A stretch of DNA of 64,000 nucleotides. It comes from Longicatena caecimuris (lineage in GTDB: Bacteria; Bacillota_I; Bacilli_A; Erysipelotrichales; Erysipelotrichaceae). The notes below the pieces were generated by a model that was not told the DNA's origin, ran no database searches, and was given only the letters and a program-made list of their open reading frames with translations. A program made the translations under genes and the position numbers. This document shows positions 17,883 to 27,669 of this stretch, one piece after another (within the stretch, counting starts at the first letter, position 1; each line of letters starts with the position of its first letter). The stretch covers positions 1 to 64,000 of the forward strand of contig NZ_SMBP01000013.1 of the NCBI RefSeq assembly GCF_004341945.1. The letters run 5' to 3'.

Positions 17883-17946
17883 AAATAGATTGAATAATGA
17901 AAGAAATGATAGTAAAATTAAACATATGAAAATTGGAGGAGTGTTT

Positions 17947-19212
17947 ATGAAAATAGAAACAAAATGCTTACATGCAGGGTATGAACCAAAGAATGGGGAA
18001 CCACGTGTATTGCCCATTTATCAAAGTACGACATATAAATATGATTCAACTGATTTTGTAGGACAATTATTTGATCTAACAGCAGAAGGGCATATGTATT
18101 CACGTATTTCCAATCCTACTGTAGATGCAGTAGAAAAAAAGATTGCCGCATTGGAAGGCGGTATCGGTGCACTATGTACAACAAGTGGACAGAGTGCTTC
18201 TTTCATAGCTTTGATGAATTTGTTGGAAAGCGGAGATCATGTGATTTCTTCTTCAACGATTTATGGCGGAACGGTGAATTTATTTGCCATTACTTTGAAG
18301 AAGTTTGGCATTGAAGTTACCTTTGTTGACCCGGATGCACAGCCAGCCGAAATTGAAGCTGCTTTTCGTCCGAATACCAAGGCCGTTTTTGGTGAGATCA
18401 TGGCGAATCCGGCCATGAATGTGTTGGACATTGAAAAGTTTGCCAAACTAGCACATGCCCATGATGTACCTTTATTAATTGATAATACATTTGCTACACC
18501 GATTTTGTGCCGTCCATTTGCATGGGGTGCCGATATCGTAATCCATTCAACGACAAAATATATGGATGGACATGCCTTGCAGGTAGGCGGTGTGATCGTA
18601 GATAGTGGGAACTTTCCTTGGGATAATGGAAAATTTCCTGGCTTAAGCACACCGGATGAATCTTATCATGGTATTGTTTATACCGAAAGCTTTGGTAAGG
18701 CTGCTTATATTACCAAAGCACGCGTACAGCTGATGCGTGATTTAGGTTGCTATCCAGCTGCCCATTCTGCTTTCCTATTAAACCTAGGCTTAGAAACACT
18801 GGCTTTGCGCATGGAGCGTCATTGTGCAAATGCCCAGAAAGTGGCTGCATATTTAGAAAGTCAGGAAGCTGTTGAATTTGTAAACTATCCAGGCTTAAAA
18901 AGTTCTAAATACTATACTTTGGCACAGAAATATCTGCCAAATGGCTGTTGTGGAGTTATTTCCTTTTCCATTAAAGGGGGAAGGGAGCGCGCCGCTGCCT
19001 TTATCGATCATTTACAACTCGCTTCTTTGGAAGTCCATGTAGCCGATATTCGTACCTGTGTCTTGCATCCGGCAAGCTCAACACATCGTCAGTTAAGTGA
19101 TGAACAGTTGGTAAATTGCGGTATTACCCCAGGCTTGATACGTTTATCATGCGGTATTGAAAATGTGGAAGATATCTTAGATGATCTGAAACAGGCCTTT
19201 GCGCAAATTTAG
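17947..19212 (+). CDS. metY: O-acetylhomoserine sulfhydrylase (PLP-dependent, MetY)
   Basis: Makes homocysteine directly from O-acetylhomoserine and sulfide, bypassing cystathionine. It is a Cys/Met metabolism PLP enzyme of 421 aa. Visible blocks are ETKCLHAGYEP at the start, the phosphate-binding TSGQSASF, the DNTFATP motif with the cofactor-contacting Asp, and the PLP lysine in STTKYMDGHA. The C-terminal HPASSTHRQL and SCGIENVEDILDDL are typical of MetY. An open frame reaches back to 17890, but GGAGGAG precedes ATG 17947. It is followed after 11 bp by metA, whose predicted product is this enzyme's substrate. Confidence 0.95.
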   Translation: MKIETKCLHAGYEPKNGEPRVLPIYQSTTYKYDSTDFVGQLFDLTAEGHMYSRISNPTVDAVEKKIAALEGGIGALCTTSGQSASFIALMNLLESGDHVISSSTIYGGTVNLFAITLKKFGIEVTFVDPDAQPAEIEAAFRPNTKAVFGEIMANPAMNVLDIEKFAKLAHAHDVPLLIDNTFATPILCRPFAWGADIVIHSTTKYMDGHALQVGGVIVDSGNFPWDNGKFPGLSTPDESYHGIVYTESFGKAAYITKARVQLMRDLGCYPAAHSAFLLNLGLETLALRMERHCANAQKVAAYLESQEAVEFVNYPGLKSSKYYTLAQKYLPNGCCGVISFSIKGGRERAAAFIDHLQLASLEVHVADIRTCVLHPASSTHRQLSDEQLVNCGITPGLIRLSCGIENVEDILDDLKQAFAQI

Positions 19213-19223
19213 GGTGATTTGGT

Positions 19224-20144
19224 ATGCCAATTAATATACCAAATGGATTGCCTGCTAAGGAGATTTTGGAAAGTGAAAAAATCTTTGCCTTAGAAGAGGA
19301 TGTTGCCCGAAAACAAGATATTCGTCCATTGCGCATTGCTATTTTAAATCTGATGCCGAAAAAGATTGAAACAGAAACGCAGATCTTGCGTTTGATCAGT
19401 AAATCACCTTTACAGGTAGATATTGACTTTATGAAGGTCAGTAACCATGTTTCTAAGAATACCAGTGCCGATCATCTATTGAAATTTTATGATGATTTTT
19501 CCATGTTGAAGGAAAATCATTACGATGGTCTTATCATTACCGGAGCACCGGTAGAACATTTAGAATATGAAGATGTGGATTATTGGCAAGAGCTTTGTAC
19601 GATCATGGAATGGAGCAAATCCCATGTTTATTCCACCGTGCATATCTGTTGGGGTGCGCAGGCAGGCTTATATTATCATTATGGGATCCAAAAGCATTTA
19701 CTTCCACATAAAGTATTTGGTATCTTCCCGCAGCTCTTGTGTGATGAATATAACTTTTTGACCAATGGCTTTGATGAGGTACATATGACACCGCATTCTC
19801 GCCATACAGCGATTGATGAAGAAGCTTTAGCAGAGGTCAAGGAACTGGAAGTTTTATCACGCTCTAATACAACAGGCTCTAATATTATTGCTACACGTGA
19901 TTTTCGCCGTATCTTCATTATGGGGCATTTAGAATATGGAAAGGATACCTTAGCACAGGAGTATTTCCGTGATCTGAACCAGGGCAAAGAAATTCAGATT
20001 CCATATAATTATTTTCCTGAAGATGATCCTAGCAAAGAACCGCTTTTTAAATGGCGTGCCCATGCCAACTTGCTTTATCGCAACTGGCTGAATTATGTAT
20101 ACCAAATGACACCATTTGACCTAAAGGAATTGACAACAGGATGA
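19224..20144 (+). CDS. metA: homoserine O-acetyltransferase (MetA/HTS family)
   Basis: Activates homoserine for methionine synthesis. The catalytic Cys142 lies in HICWGAQAG, and later blocks HMTPHSRHT and MGHLEYG carry the His and Glu of the active site. In this family residue 111 decides the acyl donor: Glu in the Bacillus enzyme favours acetyl-CoA and Gly in E. coli favours succinyl-CoA. Here residue 111 is Glu (ITGAPVEH), so acetylation is predicted despite frequent annotation as succinyltransferase. This fits the upstream metY. The length is 306 aa, with a GGTGAT ribosome binding site 11 bp after metY. Confidence 0.93.
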   Translation: MPINIPNGLPAKEILESEKIFALEEDVARKQDIRPLRIAILNLMPKKIETETQILRLISKSPLQVDIDFMKVSNHVSKNTSADHLLKFYDDFSMLKENHYDGLIITGAPVEHLEYEDVDYWQELCTIMEWSKSHVYSTVHICWGAQAGLYYHYGIQKHLLPHKVFGIFPQLLCDEYNFLTNGFDEVHMTPHSRHTAIDEEALAEVKELEVLSRSNTTGSNIIATRDFRRIFIMGHLEYGKDTLAQEYFRDLNQGKEIQIPYNYFPEDDPSKEPLFKWRAHANLLYRNWLNYVYQMTPFDLKELTTG

Positions 20145-20208
20145 AATAGTCCTGTTTTCTTTTAAAATTTCATAGTATAATGATAAAAAAAGTAGGAGGT
20201 ATTTTCAC

Positions 20209-21327
20209 ATGGAATATAGAGAGATGAAACATGGATATACACCATCTTTATTAGGATTTGGCTGTATGCGTTTTCCAACGAACAAGGATGGCAGCATTGA
20301 TGAGAAACAAGCAACGAAAATGTTGGATACAGCCATTGCCCATGGAGTGACGTATATTGATACGGCTTTTCCTTACCATCATGGTGATAGTGAACCTTTT
20401 GTGGGCAGGGTGCTGAAAAAATATCCACGTGATAGTTTTTACCTGACAACCAAACTTCCTTTATGGGATCTTACTTCTTTAGATGATGCAAAGGTAATGT
20501 TTGAGAAACAGCTTGCGCGTTTAGATGTAGACTATGTTGACTTTTATTTGTTACATGCCTTAGACAAAGCAAAATGGGAAAAGGCAAAACAATTAGGTAT
20601 TGTGAGCTATTGTGAGGAATTAATGCAAGCAGGAAAGATTCGCAATTTTGGTTTTTCTTTTCATGATAGTTATGAGGTCTTTGAAGAAATTCTAACTTAT
20701 CGTGCTTGGGATTTTTGTCAGATTCAATATAATTATGTAGATACGGATGTACAGGCCGGAGATCGTGGCTATGCTTTAGCTGAGCAGCTAGGGATTCCAA
20801 TGGTCATTATGGAACCAATCAAGGGTGGTTCATTATCTTATTTACCAGAAGATATCGCTGCCGAAATGAAGGCATACGCTCCAGAAAAAAGCATTTCTTC
20901 TTGGGCATTGCGTTGGGTTGCCAGCAAACCAAATGTGAAGGTTGTCTTAAGTGGCATGTCAAGCATGGAACAGGTCTTGGATAATCTTTCCACCTTCGAG
21001 CAATTCACACCATTGCAAGAGGAAGAACGTCAGTTGGTTGAAAGAGCAGCGAAGAAGATCAAAGAGCGTACCCGCAATGGCTGTACCGGATGTAGTTATT
21101 GTATGCCTTGCCCTTTCGGTGTAGATATTCCTAAAAATTTCAAATTGTGGAATGAGTATGCTAAATATGCCTTTGTACAAAAAACCAAAGATGCGTATAC
21201 TAGTATGAAGGAAGAAGAAAAAGCTAGTCATTGTCAACAATGTGGAAAGTGTGAAACGCTATGTCCGCAAGCCTTAACTATTCGTAAGGATCTAAAATGT
21301 TTAGATGAGGAATTAACTAATTTATAA
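20209..21327 (+). CDS. aldo/keto reductase with C-terminal 4Fe-4S domain
   Basis: A 372 aa oxidoreductase. Residues 1-280 form the AKR barrel: GFGCMRFP at the start, DTAFPYHHGDSE carrying the Asp and catalytic Tyr, and the YVDFYLLHALD strand. The C-terminus (about 285-360) has two Cys clusters, CTGCSYCMPCP and CQQCGKCETLCP, typical of the ferredoxin-like extension of this anaerobic AKR subfamily. The substrate is unknown. AGGAGG precedes ATG 20209. Monocistronic: it starts 64 bp after metA and ends at a clear terminator. Confidence 0.9.
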   Translation: MEYREMKHGYTPSLLGFGCMRFPTNKDGSIDEKQATKMLDTAIAHGVTYIDTAFPYHHGDSEPFVGRVLKKYPRDSFYLTTKLPLWDLTSLDDAKVMFEKQLARLDVDYVDFYLLHALDKAKWEKAKQLGIVSYCEELMQAGKIRNFGFSFHDSYEVFEEILTYRAWDFCQIQYNYVDTDVQAGDRGYALAEQLGIPMVIMEPIKGGSLSYLPEDIAAEMKAYAPEKSISSWALRWVASKPNVKVVLSGMSSMEQVLDNLSTFEQFTPLQEEERQLVERAAKKIKERTRNGCTGCSYCMPCPFGVDIPKNFKLWNEYAKYAFVQKTKDAYTSMKEEEKASHCQQCGKCETLCPQALTIRKDLKCLDEELTNL

Positions 21328-21333
21328 ACCGAT

Positions 21334-21370
21334 AAGATATTTGCAAACATCTCTTGCAGATATCTTTTTT
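21334..21370 (+). terminator. intrinsic terminator after the aldo/keto reductase
   Basis: AAGATAT (21334-21340) pairs with ATATCTT (21360-21366), extended by TGCA on both sides, followed by a T run. Confidence 0.75.
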
Positions 21371-21510
21371 ATTATATACGAATTCTCTATGTTTTTGTCT
21401 TAAGTTATACAACCTAGCTGCATTTGTACACATATCTTATTCTATGTCTAGGTATTTGCCATCAGCTATTTTTACCAGGTTCAATATACTAACATAGGAG
21501 GTGTTTAAGG

Positions 21511-21753
21511 ATGACATTACAGGAGGTGCCTTTGCTTACACAGGTGGAAATCATAGCATTACATCATGAGGCACATATGAAACGCCGGCTGATGGATCTG
21601 GGCTTTGTTGTGGGTAATATCGTAGAACCTATTCTTTCCTCACCCTCCAAAGGTATGCGGGCATATATTGTAAAAGGTGGTAAGATTGCTTTGCGTGCGA
21701 GCGATGAAAAGAACATCGAAGTTCGCGAAAAGGGGGAGTTTCGTGCTGTTTGA
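21511..21753 (+). CDS. feoA: FeoA ferrous iron transport accessory protein
   Basis: An 80 aa SH3-like cytoplasmic protein that assists FeoB. The family block RRLMDLGFVVGNIVEPI (about 27-43) is clear, and the C-terminal KIALRASDEKNIEV is typical. The start is ATG 21511, with AGGAGGTG 8 nt upstream. Its stop overlaps the start of feoB by 11 bp, so the two are translationally coupled. Confidence 0.93.
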   Translation: MTLQEVPLLTQVEIIALHHEAHMKRRLMDLGFVVGNIVEPILSSPSKGMRAYIVKGGKIALRASDEKNIEVREKGEFRAV

Positions 21754-23863
21754 GAAATTAATGCAGATGAATGAGGAAATTAATGAATTATATGAAAAAG
21801 AAACAAAGGGCTATACAATTGCCTTGTTGGGAAATCCAAATGTCGGAAAAAGTACAGTGTTTAATGGTTTGACAGGCATGAAACAGCATACGGGGAATTG
21901 GCCTGGTAAAACTGTTGAACTGGCTAGTGGCACTTTTACACATCATGATTGCATTCATGAAATGATCGATCTTCCTGGCACTTATTCACTTTTAGCACAT
22001 TCTAGTGAGGAAGAGGTAGCACGCAATTTCGTTTGTTTTGAAAAATGTGATGTCTGTCTGGTCGTTTGTGATGCGACGATGTTAGAACGCAATATGAATT
22101 TAGTCTTACAAACCATGGAAATTACGAATCGTGTTGTAGTAATTGTTAATTTGATGGATGAAGCCGAAAAGAAACACATCCATCTGGATCTTGATAAATT
22201 AGCTAACTTATTACAGGTTGAAGTCGTTGGCATGAGTGCTCGTAATGGAAAAGGATTTCGCAGCTTAAAGGAAGCCATTGAAAAAACAGCTCAAAAACCA
22301 CTGCGTGAGTGGTGTGTACTGTCTTATGATGCACAATTGCAACAGGCAATCGAAAGACTGGCACAGACTATTCATGCGCCTGGATGGAATCATCATTTTC
22401 TGGCATTAAAATTACTTGATCCGCAAGTAGAGGACGAAAAATTTTATGCCGTCTTGACGAATAAAGAGGAAGTTCAGACTATGGTCAGACAGGAACAGGA
22501 ACATCTAAAAAGAAGTGGCTGCTATGAACAATTTGAGGATATCATAGTGAATGCCTTACAAAAAAAAGCGAAGATGATCTGTGATCAGTGTGTCAAGATT
22601 GAGGATGGATCCTATTTAGAAAAGGATATGCGTATGGATCGTATCGTTACGCATAAGGTGTGGGGCTTTTTGTGTATGATCGTGTTATTGGCATTGATTT
22701 TTTGGATCACAATTGCCGGTGCCAATGTTCCAAGTGCTTATCTAAGTGCCTTCTTTGTTCAATTGGAAGCATGGCTACATCAGGCTTGTGAGCAGCTGCA
22801 TGTGGCAAAACTGCTAGAAGGTTTATTCGTGGATGGTATGGTAAAGACAGCAGGATGGGTCATTGCCGTCATGTTGCCACCTATGGCTATTTTCTTTCCC
22901 TTATTCACCTTATTAGAAGACTTTGGCTATCTTCCGCGTATTGCCTTTAATCTGGATGGCTTTTTTCAAAAGGCTTGTACGTGTGGAAAACAGGCATTGA
23001 CTATGGCAATGGGCTTTGGATGCAATGCAGTTGGGGTTAGCGGTGCTCGCATTATTGATAGCCCTAGAGAGCGTTTGATTGCTATTTTGACGAATGTCTT
23101 TGTGCCGTGCAATGGACGTTTTCCTACGCTTATCAGTATTATCACCATGTTTTTTGCCGGTATGTTTGCAGCACCGTGGAATGGTTTATTTGCTACGCTC
23201 CTGCTGACTCTTGTCATCTTGTTTGGTATCTTTTTGACCTTTTTGGTATCAAAATTCTTATCGAAAACCTTATTAAAGGGTATACCTTCTAGTTTTTCTC
23301 TGGAACTACCGCCATATCGCCGCCCACAGTTTGGTAAGGTCATCCTTCGTTCTATCTTTGATCGTACTTTATTTGTTTTGGGAAGGGCCATCAGTGTGGC
23401 GTTACCAGCCGGCATCATCATTTGGTTGTTCGCCAACGTGGAGGTGCAGGGAATTACGATCTTAGCATATGTCTCCGGTTTTCTAGATCCTTTTGCGAAA
23501 TTGATGGGATTGGATGGGGTAATTCTATTAGCATTCTTATTAGGATTTCCAGCAAATGAGATTGTCGTACCTATTATGATTATGGCTTATATGGCAAGTG
23601 GTTCTATGAATGATCTAAGTAATCTGACCTTACTTAAGAGTTTATTTGTTGATCATGGTTGGACATGGATCACTGCCATTTGTACGCTGCTGTTCTCCCT
23701 TGTGCATTTTCCATGTGCTACCACATTATTGACTATTCATAAAGAAACGCAAAGCTGGAAATGGACATGGCTGGCATTTCTGATTCCTACAATATTAGGA
23801 ATCCTGTTGTGTATGAGTGTGAATGCTGTTGCACATCTGATTCTTCTGATTTTCCCCTTGTAA
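21743..23863 (+). CDS. feoB: FeoB ferrous iron transporter (GTPase-permease)
   Basis: Imports Fe(II) across the cytoplasmic membrane. The N-terminal G domain has G1 GNPNVGKST, G2/G3 HTGNWPGKTVE and DLPGTYSL, and G4 NLMDE. It is followed by a helical spacer and the membrane part from about residue 310 with the two gate regions (the Cys-containing GFGCNAVGV and GFPANEIVVP). About 706 aa, normal length. The frame is open back to 21677 inside feoA; I place the start at GTG 21743 behind AGGGGGAG (21731-21738). ATG 21761 is an alternative. Confidence 0.95.
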   Translation: MLFEKLMQMNEEINELYEKETKGYTIALLGNPNVGKSTVFNGLTGMKQHTGNWPGKTVELASGTFTHHDCIHEMIDLPGTYSLLAHSSEEEVARNFVCFEKCDVCLVVCDATMLERNMNLVLQTMEITNRVVVIVNLMDEAEKKHIHLDLDKLANLLQVEVVGMSARNGKGFRSLKEAIEKTAQKPLREWCVLSYDAQLQQAIERLAQTIHAPGWNHHFLALKLLDPQVEDEKFYAVLTNKEEVQTMVRQEQEHLKRSGCYEQFEDIIVNALQKKAKMICDQCVKIEDGSYLEKDMRMDRIVTHKVWGFLCMIVLLALIFWITIAGANVPSAYLSAFFVQLEAWLHQACEQLHVAKLLEGLFVDGMVKTAGWVIAVMLPPMAIFFPLFTLLEDFGYLPRIAFNLDGFFQKACTCGKQALTMAMGFGCNAVGVSGARIIDSPRERLIAILTNVFVPCNGRFPTLISIITMFFAGMFAAPWNGLFATLLLTLVILFGIFLTFLVSKFLSKTLLKGIPSSFSLELPPYRRPQFGKVILRSIFDRTLFVLGRAISVALPAGIIIWLFANVEVQGITILAYVSGFLDPFAKLMGLDGVILLAFLLGFPANEIVVPIMIMAYMASGSMNDLSNLTLLKSLFVDHGWTWITAICTLLFSLVHFPCATTLLTIHKETQSWKWTWLAFLIPTILGILLCMSVNAVAHLILLIFPL

Positions 23864-23891
23864 TTTCAGCATAAGTTCTTTATAATAATAA

Positions 23892-24117
23892 AGAATACGT
23901 TGATGAGGACTAGTAGTAAAATGCCTTCACCCAGAGAGAAAAGACACCAGCTGAAAGTCTTTTTGTGAAAAGCCTTTATGAATTCACCTAGGAGTGGGAG
24001 TAATGATCCCCCGTATCACACAGCGGTTATCTGTGTATTGTAAGTAAGTGTGTCGCAAGATGAAACAGGATGGTACCGCCCATACGCATGGGTTCCTGTA
24101 GCTTGCGGCTTTTTTTA
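23892..24117 (+). promoter_or_regulatory. T-box leader (Phe) controlling pheST
   Basis: The leader contains the AGTAGTA-type Stem I bulge (about 23911-23917) and a candidate specifier TTC at 23983-23985 (in GAATTCACC), matching Phe. The T-box sequence CAGGATGGTACCGCC is at about 24066-24080. The terminator pairs CGCAAG, ACAGGA and ACCGCCCAT with ATGGG, TCCTGT and CTTGCG, followed by a T run (24111-24117). Uncharged tRNA-Phe should favour the antiterminator and raise pheST expression. Family and position agree; the exact specifier assignment is by eye. Confidence 0.92.
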
Positions 24118-24138
24118 TAAGCAGAAAGGAATGAAAGT

Positions 24139-25182
24139 ATGGAAAAGCTTACAAGTATCAAAGAAGAAGGCCTTGCTAAGATTGCAGCCTGTGAAAGTTT
24201 GCATGATCTGCAAGAATTACGTGTATTGTATCTTGGTAAAAAAGGTCCGATTCAGGAAGTTATGAAATCAATGAAAGATCTTCCTAAGGAAGAACGCCCT
24301 GCCTTTGGCCAACAGGTCAATGAGGTCAAAACAATGTTTGCGGATGCGATAGAAGAACGCAAGCAGGTGTTGGAAATCAAAGAAATGGAAGAAAAGATTG
24401 AAAAGGAAAAAATTGATATCACTTTAGATGGTCAAAAGCCGAACCTGGGCAATTTACATCCTTTGATGCTCATCCAGCAGGAAATTGAAGATTTGTTTAT
24501 TGGTTTAGGCTATACGGTAGCTGAAGGTCCGGAAGTAGAAGAAGACTTCTATAACTTTGAACGTGCCAATATACCAAAGGATCACCCTGCCAGAGATATG
24601 CAGGATACCTTCTACATCAATGAAGAAGAATTGCTACGTACCCACACGACTGCCGTACAAATGCGCCAATTGGAATACTATGCAAAACAAAATTGCCATC
24701 TGCCAATCAAGGTCATCTGCCCAGGTAAGGTCTATCGCCGTGATGATGATGATGCAACGCATTCTCATCAGTTTATGCAGTGTGAAGGTTTGGTTGTCGC
24801 AGAAGGCATCACCTTATCTGATTTAAAGGGAACCTTGGAATTCTTAGCACAGAAAATGTTCGGTGAAAGCCGTACGATTCGTTTCCGTCCAAGCTATTTC
24901 CAGTTTACAGAACCTAGCGTGGAAGTTGATGTTAGTTGTCATGTATGTGGAGGCAAGGGCTGCCCGGTTTGTAAAGGAACCGGTTGGATTGAAATCTTAG
25001 GTGCCGGCATGGTGCATCCAAATGTGCTACGTATGGCTGGGTATGATCCTGAGAAATGCAGCGGTTTTGCGTTTGGTGTCGGTATTGAACGTGTAGCTAT
25101 GCTGAAATATGGCATTACGGATATACGTAATTTCTATACAAATGATCTTCGCTTCTTGAAGACATTTAATCGTTTCGAGTAG
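24139..25182 (+). CDS. pheS: phenylalanyl-tRNA synthetase alpha subunit
   Basis: The 347 aa alpha subunit of the (alpha-beta)2 PheRS. An N-terminal coiled-coil arm (about 1-100) binds tRNA. The class II catalytic core follows, with [37 protein letters not shown] (motif 2 side), [11 protein letters not shown], the [21 protein letters not shown] block and motif 3 near [15 protein letters not shown] zinc-like [14 protein letters not shown] insertion lies at about 272-285. It is the first gene downstream of the T-box, with AAAGGAATG before ATG 24139, and is followed by pheT after 12 bp. Confidence 0.97.
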   Translation: MEKLTSIKEEGLAKIAACESLHDLQELRVLYLGKKGPIQEVMKSMKDLPKEERPAFGQQVNEVKTMFADAIEERKQVLEIKEMEEKIEKEKIDITLDGQKPNLGNLHPLMLIQQEIEDLFIGLGYTVAEGPEVEEDFYNFERANIPKDHPARDMQDTFYINEEELLRTHTTAVQMRQLEYYAKQNCHLPIKVICPGKVYRRDDDDATHSHQFMQCEGLVVAEGITLSDLKGTLEFLAQKMFGESRTIRFRPSYFQFTEPSVEVDVSCHVCGGKGCPVCKGTGWIEILGAGMVHPNVLRMAGYDPEKCSGFAFGVGIERVAMLKYGITDIRNFYTNDLRFLKTFNRFE

Positions 25183-25194
25183 GAGGATGTTGGC

Positions 25195-27600
25195 ATGATA
25201 ATAAGTAAAAAATGGTTAGGACAGTACATGGATCTGTCCGATATTACGATAGAAGAAATGGCCGAACGCATTACCGATGCTGGCTTGGAAGTTGAAGGCG
25301 TTGCGCATATGTCAAGTGGCAGTAAATTGGTGATTGGTAAGGTATTGAGCTGTGAAGCACATCCAGATAGTGACCATTTGCATGTTTGTCAGGTGGATCT
25401 AGGGGATACAAGTGAGCAAATTGTTTGTGGGGCACCAAATGTTGCCGCTGGACAAAAGGTCATCGTTGCTCGTGTTGGGGCAAAGTTACCTGATGGTGAA
25501 ATCAAAGCCGGTATGATTCGCGGACAAGCCTCTAATGGCATGATCTGTTCTTTATTGGAGCTTGGTGTTGATGCACATATGCTGAGTGAAGAAAGTAAAA
25601 ACGGAATTGAGGTCTTGGATGAAGATGCACCTGTTGGCAATGAAGATCCATTAGGATATCTAGGCTTGGATGATGCCATTTTGGATGTTGGATTAACACC
25701 AAATCGTAACGATTGTATGGCTGCTTGGTCTATGGCTTTGGAAACCGGGGCTATCTTACATAAAGAAGTGACATTGCCCTATGAAGAAGGCAGTGCTAAT
25801 ATAGGAACACCTACGAAATTAAAAGTTTCCAGTGAAACAGAAAAATGTCCATTATTCTTAGGAAAGGTTATCAATCATGTGACTATCAAACCTTCACCAA
25901 AATGGATGAAAGAGCTGTTAATGGCAGCCGGTATGAAATCGATCAATAACGTGGTAGATATTTCCAATATCGTCATGTTAGAAACCGGACAGCCTTTGCA
26001 TTTCTATGATATCAATGCGATTCCGGCTCAGGAAATCACGGTAAAAGATCATCAAGCATGCACATATACCGCGTTAGATGGTGTTGATTATGCTTTAACT
26101 GATGATGATATCGTAATTACCACCGAAGGAAAACCAATTGGTATTGCCGGTATCATGGGCGGCGATGATTCTAAGATTGAAGATACAACAAGTGGAATTA
26201 TCATTGAAGCAGCCATCTTCCATCATGTGGCAATCCGTAATACGGCACGCCGTTTGAATCTGAATACCGATGCCAGTGTGCGTTACCAAAAAGGCATTGA
26301 ACCGATGGCAACCTTCAAGGCAATGGATCGAGCAGTTGCTTTATTACGTGAATATGCAGATGCGGATGGTATTGAAGAAACTGTTCAGTATGGGGATAAT
26401 CACTATACACCGGTTGCCTTTGATGTGAATCTGGACAGCATCAACAAACTGCTAGGTACAACCTTTGCCGAAGCAGAAGTTATGCAAGTATTAGAGGATT
26501 TGCACTTTGCTCCTAGCAAACAAGGGGAAAACATTCATGTCTGCATTCCTAGCTATCGTACCGATATCAGTATGGAAGCAGATATTGCAGAAGAAATCAT
26601 TCGTATTTTAGGGTATGATCGTTTGCCTAGCACTTTGCCATATATGCCAGCAACTTTAGGGGCTTTAGATAAACGTCAAAGAATGCGTAGAAGAGTGCGC
26701 GATATCTTAAGTAATCTTGGTTATAATGAGGCTGTCAGCTACTCTTTGGTAAGTAAAAAACATATCGAAGATGCTATCCTTCCATGCAGTCAGGATATCG
26801 TAGAAATGGCATCACCAATGAGTGAAGATCGCCGTTATGTACGAAACAGCTTACTGCCATCCTTGTTGGGATGTATTGCTTATAATCAGGCAAGAAATCA
26901 GCATGATGTAGCATTGTTTGAAATCAGTAATGTGTATGGCAATCATCATGTAGAAGAACGCTTAGCTGTTGCGGCAAGTGGTGCTTTGCAGAAAAACCGT
27001 TGGCAGAAATTCAGTGTGGATGTTGATTTCTACACGTTAAAAGGCTTAGCTGAAAGCATGCTGGAAGCATTAGGTTTTAGTAATAATCGTATTCGTGTTC
27101 AAGAAAATAAATTAGATACGAAACATTTCCACCCATATCGCAGTGCAGAGTTATATTTGGGTAAAGAATTACTGGGTATTTTTGGAGAAATTCATCCGGC
27201 AATGGCAAAAGAATATGCGATTGATGATGTGTATGGCATGGAATTAAATCTTGAAGTGCTGTTAAACAATAAAGCAAGTAAGGTTAAATTTATCGAAGTC
27301 AGCAAATATCCTAGTGTATCACGTGATTTGGCATTGGTTGTTAAAGAAGATGTAAAGGTTGCGGATATCTTAAACAGCATTCGTAAAAATGGTAAATTGG
27401 GTAAAGAAAACATCATTCAAAACGTGGAAGTCTTTGATGTTTATACCGGTGAACATGTAGAAGAAGGACATAAATCAATAGCATTGTCCATCAACTTCCA
27501 GTCAAATGAGCGTACCTTAAAGGATAAGGAAATCAATGAAATCTTTGATAAAATCCTGGAAACTTTGAAACATGATGTTGATGCCCAATTACGCGCATAG
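25195..27600 (+). CDS. pheT: phenylalanyl-tRNA synthetase beta subunit
   Basis: The 801 aa beta subunit. It has an N-terminal tRNA-binding OB-fold (about 40-150, KVLSCEAHPDSDHLHVCQVD), the B3/B4 editing region (about 210-390, with NVVDISNIVMLETGQPLHFYD), the B5 domain (about 400-475), a catalytically inactive synthetase-like core and the C-terminal anticodon-binding FDX-ACB domain (about 705-800, FIEVSKYPSVSRDLALVV). Full length. Same transcript as pheS, with an AGGAGG ribosome binding site, ending at a strong terminator. Confidence 0.97.
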   Translation: MIISKKWLGQYMDLSDITIEEMAERITDAGLEVEGVAHMSSGSKLVIGKVLSCEAHPDSDHLHVCQVDLGDTSEQIVCGAPNVAAGQKVIVARVGAKLPDGEIKAGMIRGQASNGMICSLLELGVDAHMLSEESKNGIEVLDEDAPVGNEDPLGYLGLDDAILDVGLTPNRNDCMAAWSMALETGAILHKEVTLPYEEGSANIGTPTKLKVSSETEKCPLFLGKVINHVTIKPSPKWMKELLMAAGMKSINNVVDISNIVMLETGQPLHFYDINAIPAQEITVKDHQACTYTALDGVDYALTDDDIVITTEGKPIGIAGIMGGDDSKIEDTTSGIIIEAAIFHHVAIRNTARRLNLNTDASVRYQKGIEPMATFKAMDRAVALLREYADADGIEETVQYGDNHYTPVAFDVNLDSINKLLGTTFAEAEVMQVLEDLHFAPSKQGENIHVCIPSYRTDISMEADIAEEIIRILGYDRLPSTLPYMPATLGALDKRQRMRRRVRDILSNLGYNEAVSYSLVSKKHIEDAILPCSQDIVEMASPMSEDRRYVRNSLLPSLLGCIAYNQARNQHDVALFEISNVYGNHHVEERLAVAASGALQKNRWQKFSVDVDFYTLKGLAESMLEALGFSNNRIRVQENKLDTKHFHPYRSAELYLGKELLGIFGEIHPAMAKEYAIDDVYGMELNLEVLLNNKASKVKFIEVSKYPSVSRDLALVVKEDVKVADILNSIRKNGKLGKENIIQNVEVFDVYTGEHVEEGHKSIALSINFQSNERTLKDKEINEIFDKILETLKHDVDAQLRA

Positions 27601-27641
27601 ACAAAAAAGTATTAGAATCAAAGCGTAGATATAGTAAAAAG

Positions 27642-27669
27642 ATCAGGCAAAACACTGCCTGATTTTTTC
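27642..27669 (+). terminator. intrinsic terminator of pheST
   Basis: ATCAGGCA (27642-27649) and TGCCTGAT (27656-27663) form a perfect 8 bp stem with a 6 nt loop, followed by TTTTTTC. Confidence 0.93.

Noticed and set aside
17883-17946. SAM-type riboswitch before metY
   Set aside because: The gap is only 64 bp and shows no S-box-like stems or terminator.
24050-24265. 71-codon open frame upstream of pheS
   Set aside because: It runs through the T-box terminator and the pheS start in another frame, so it is a chance frame over RNA structure.
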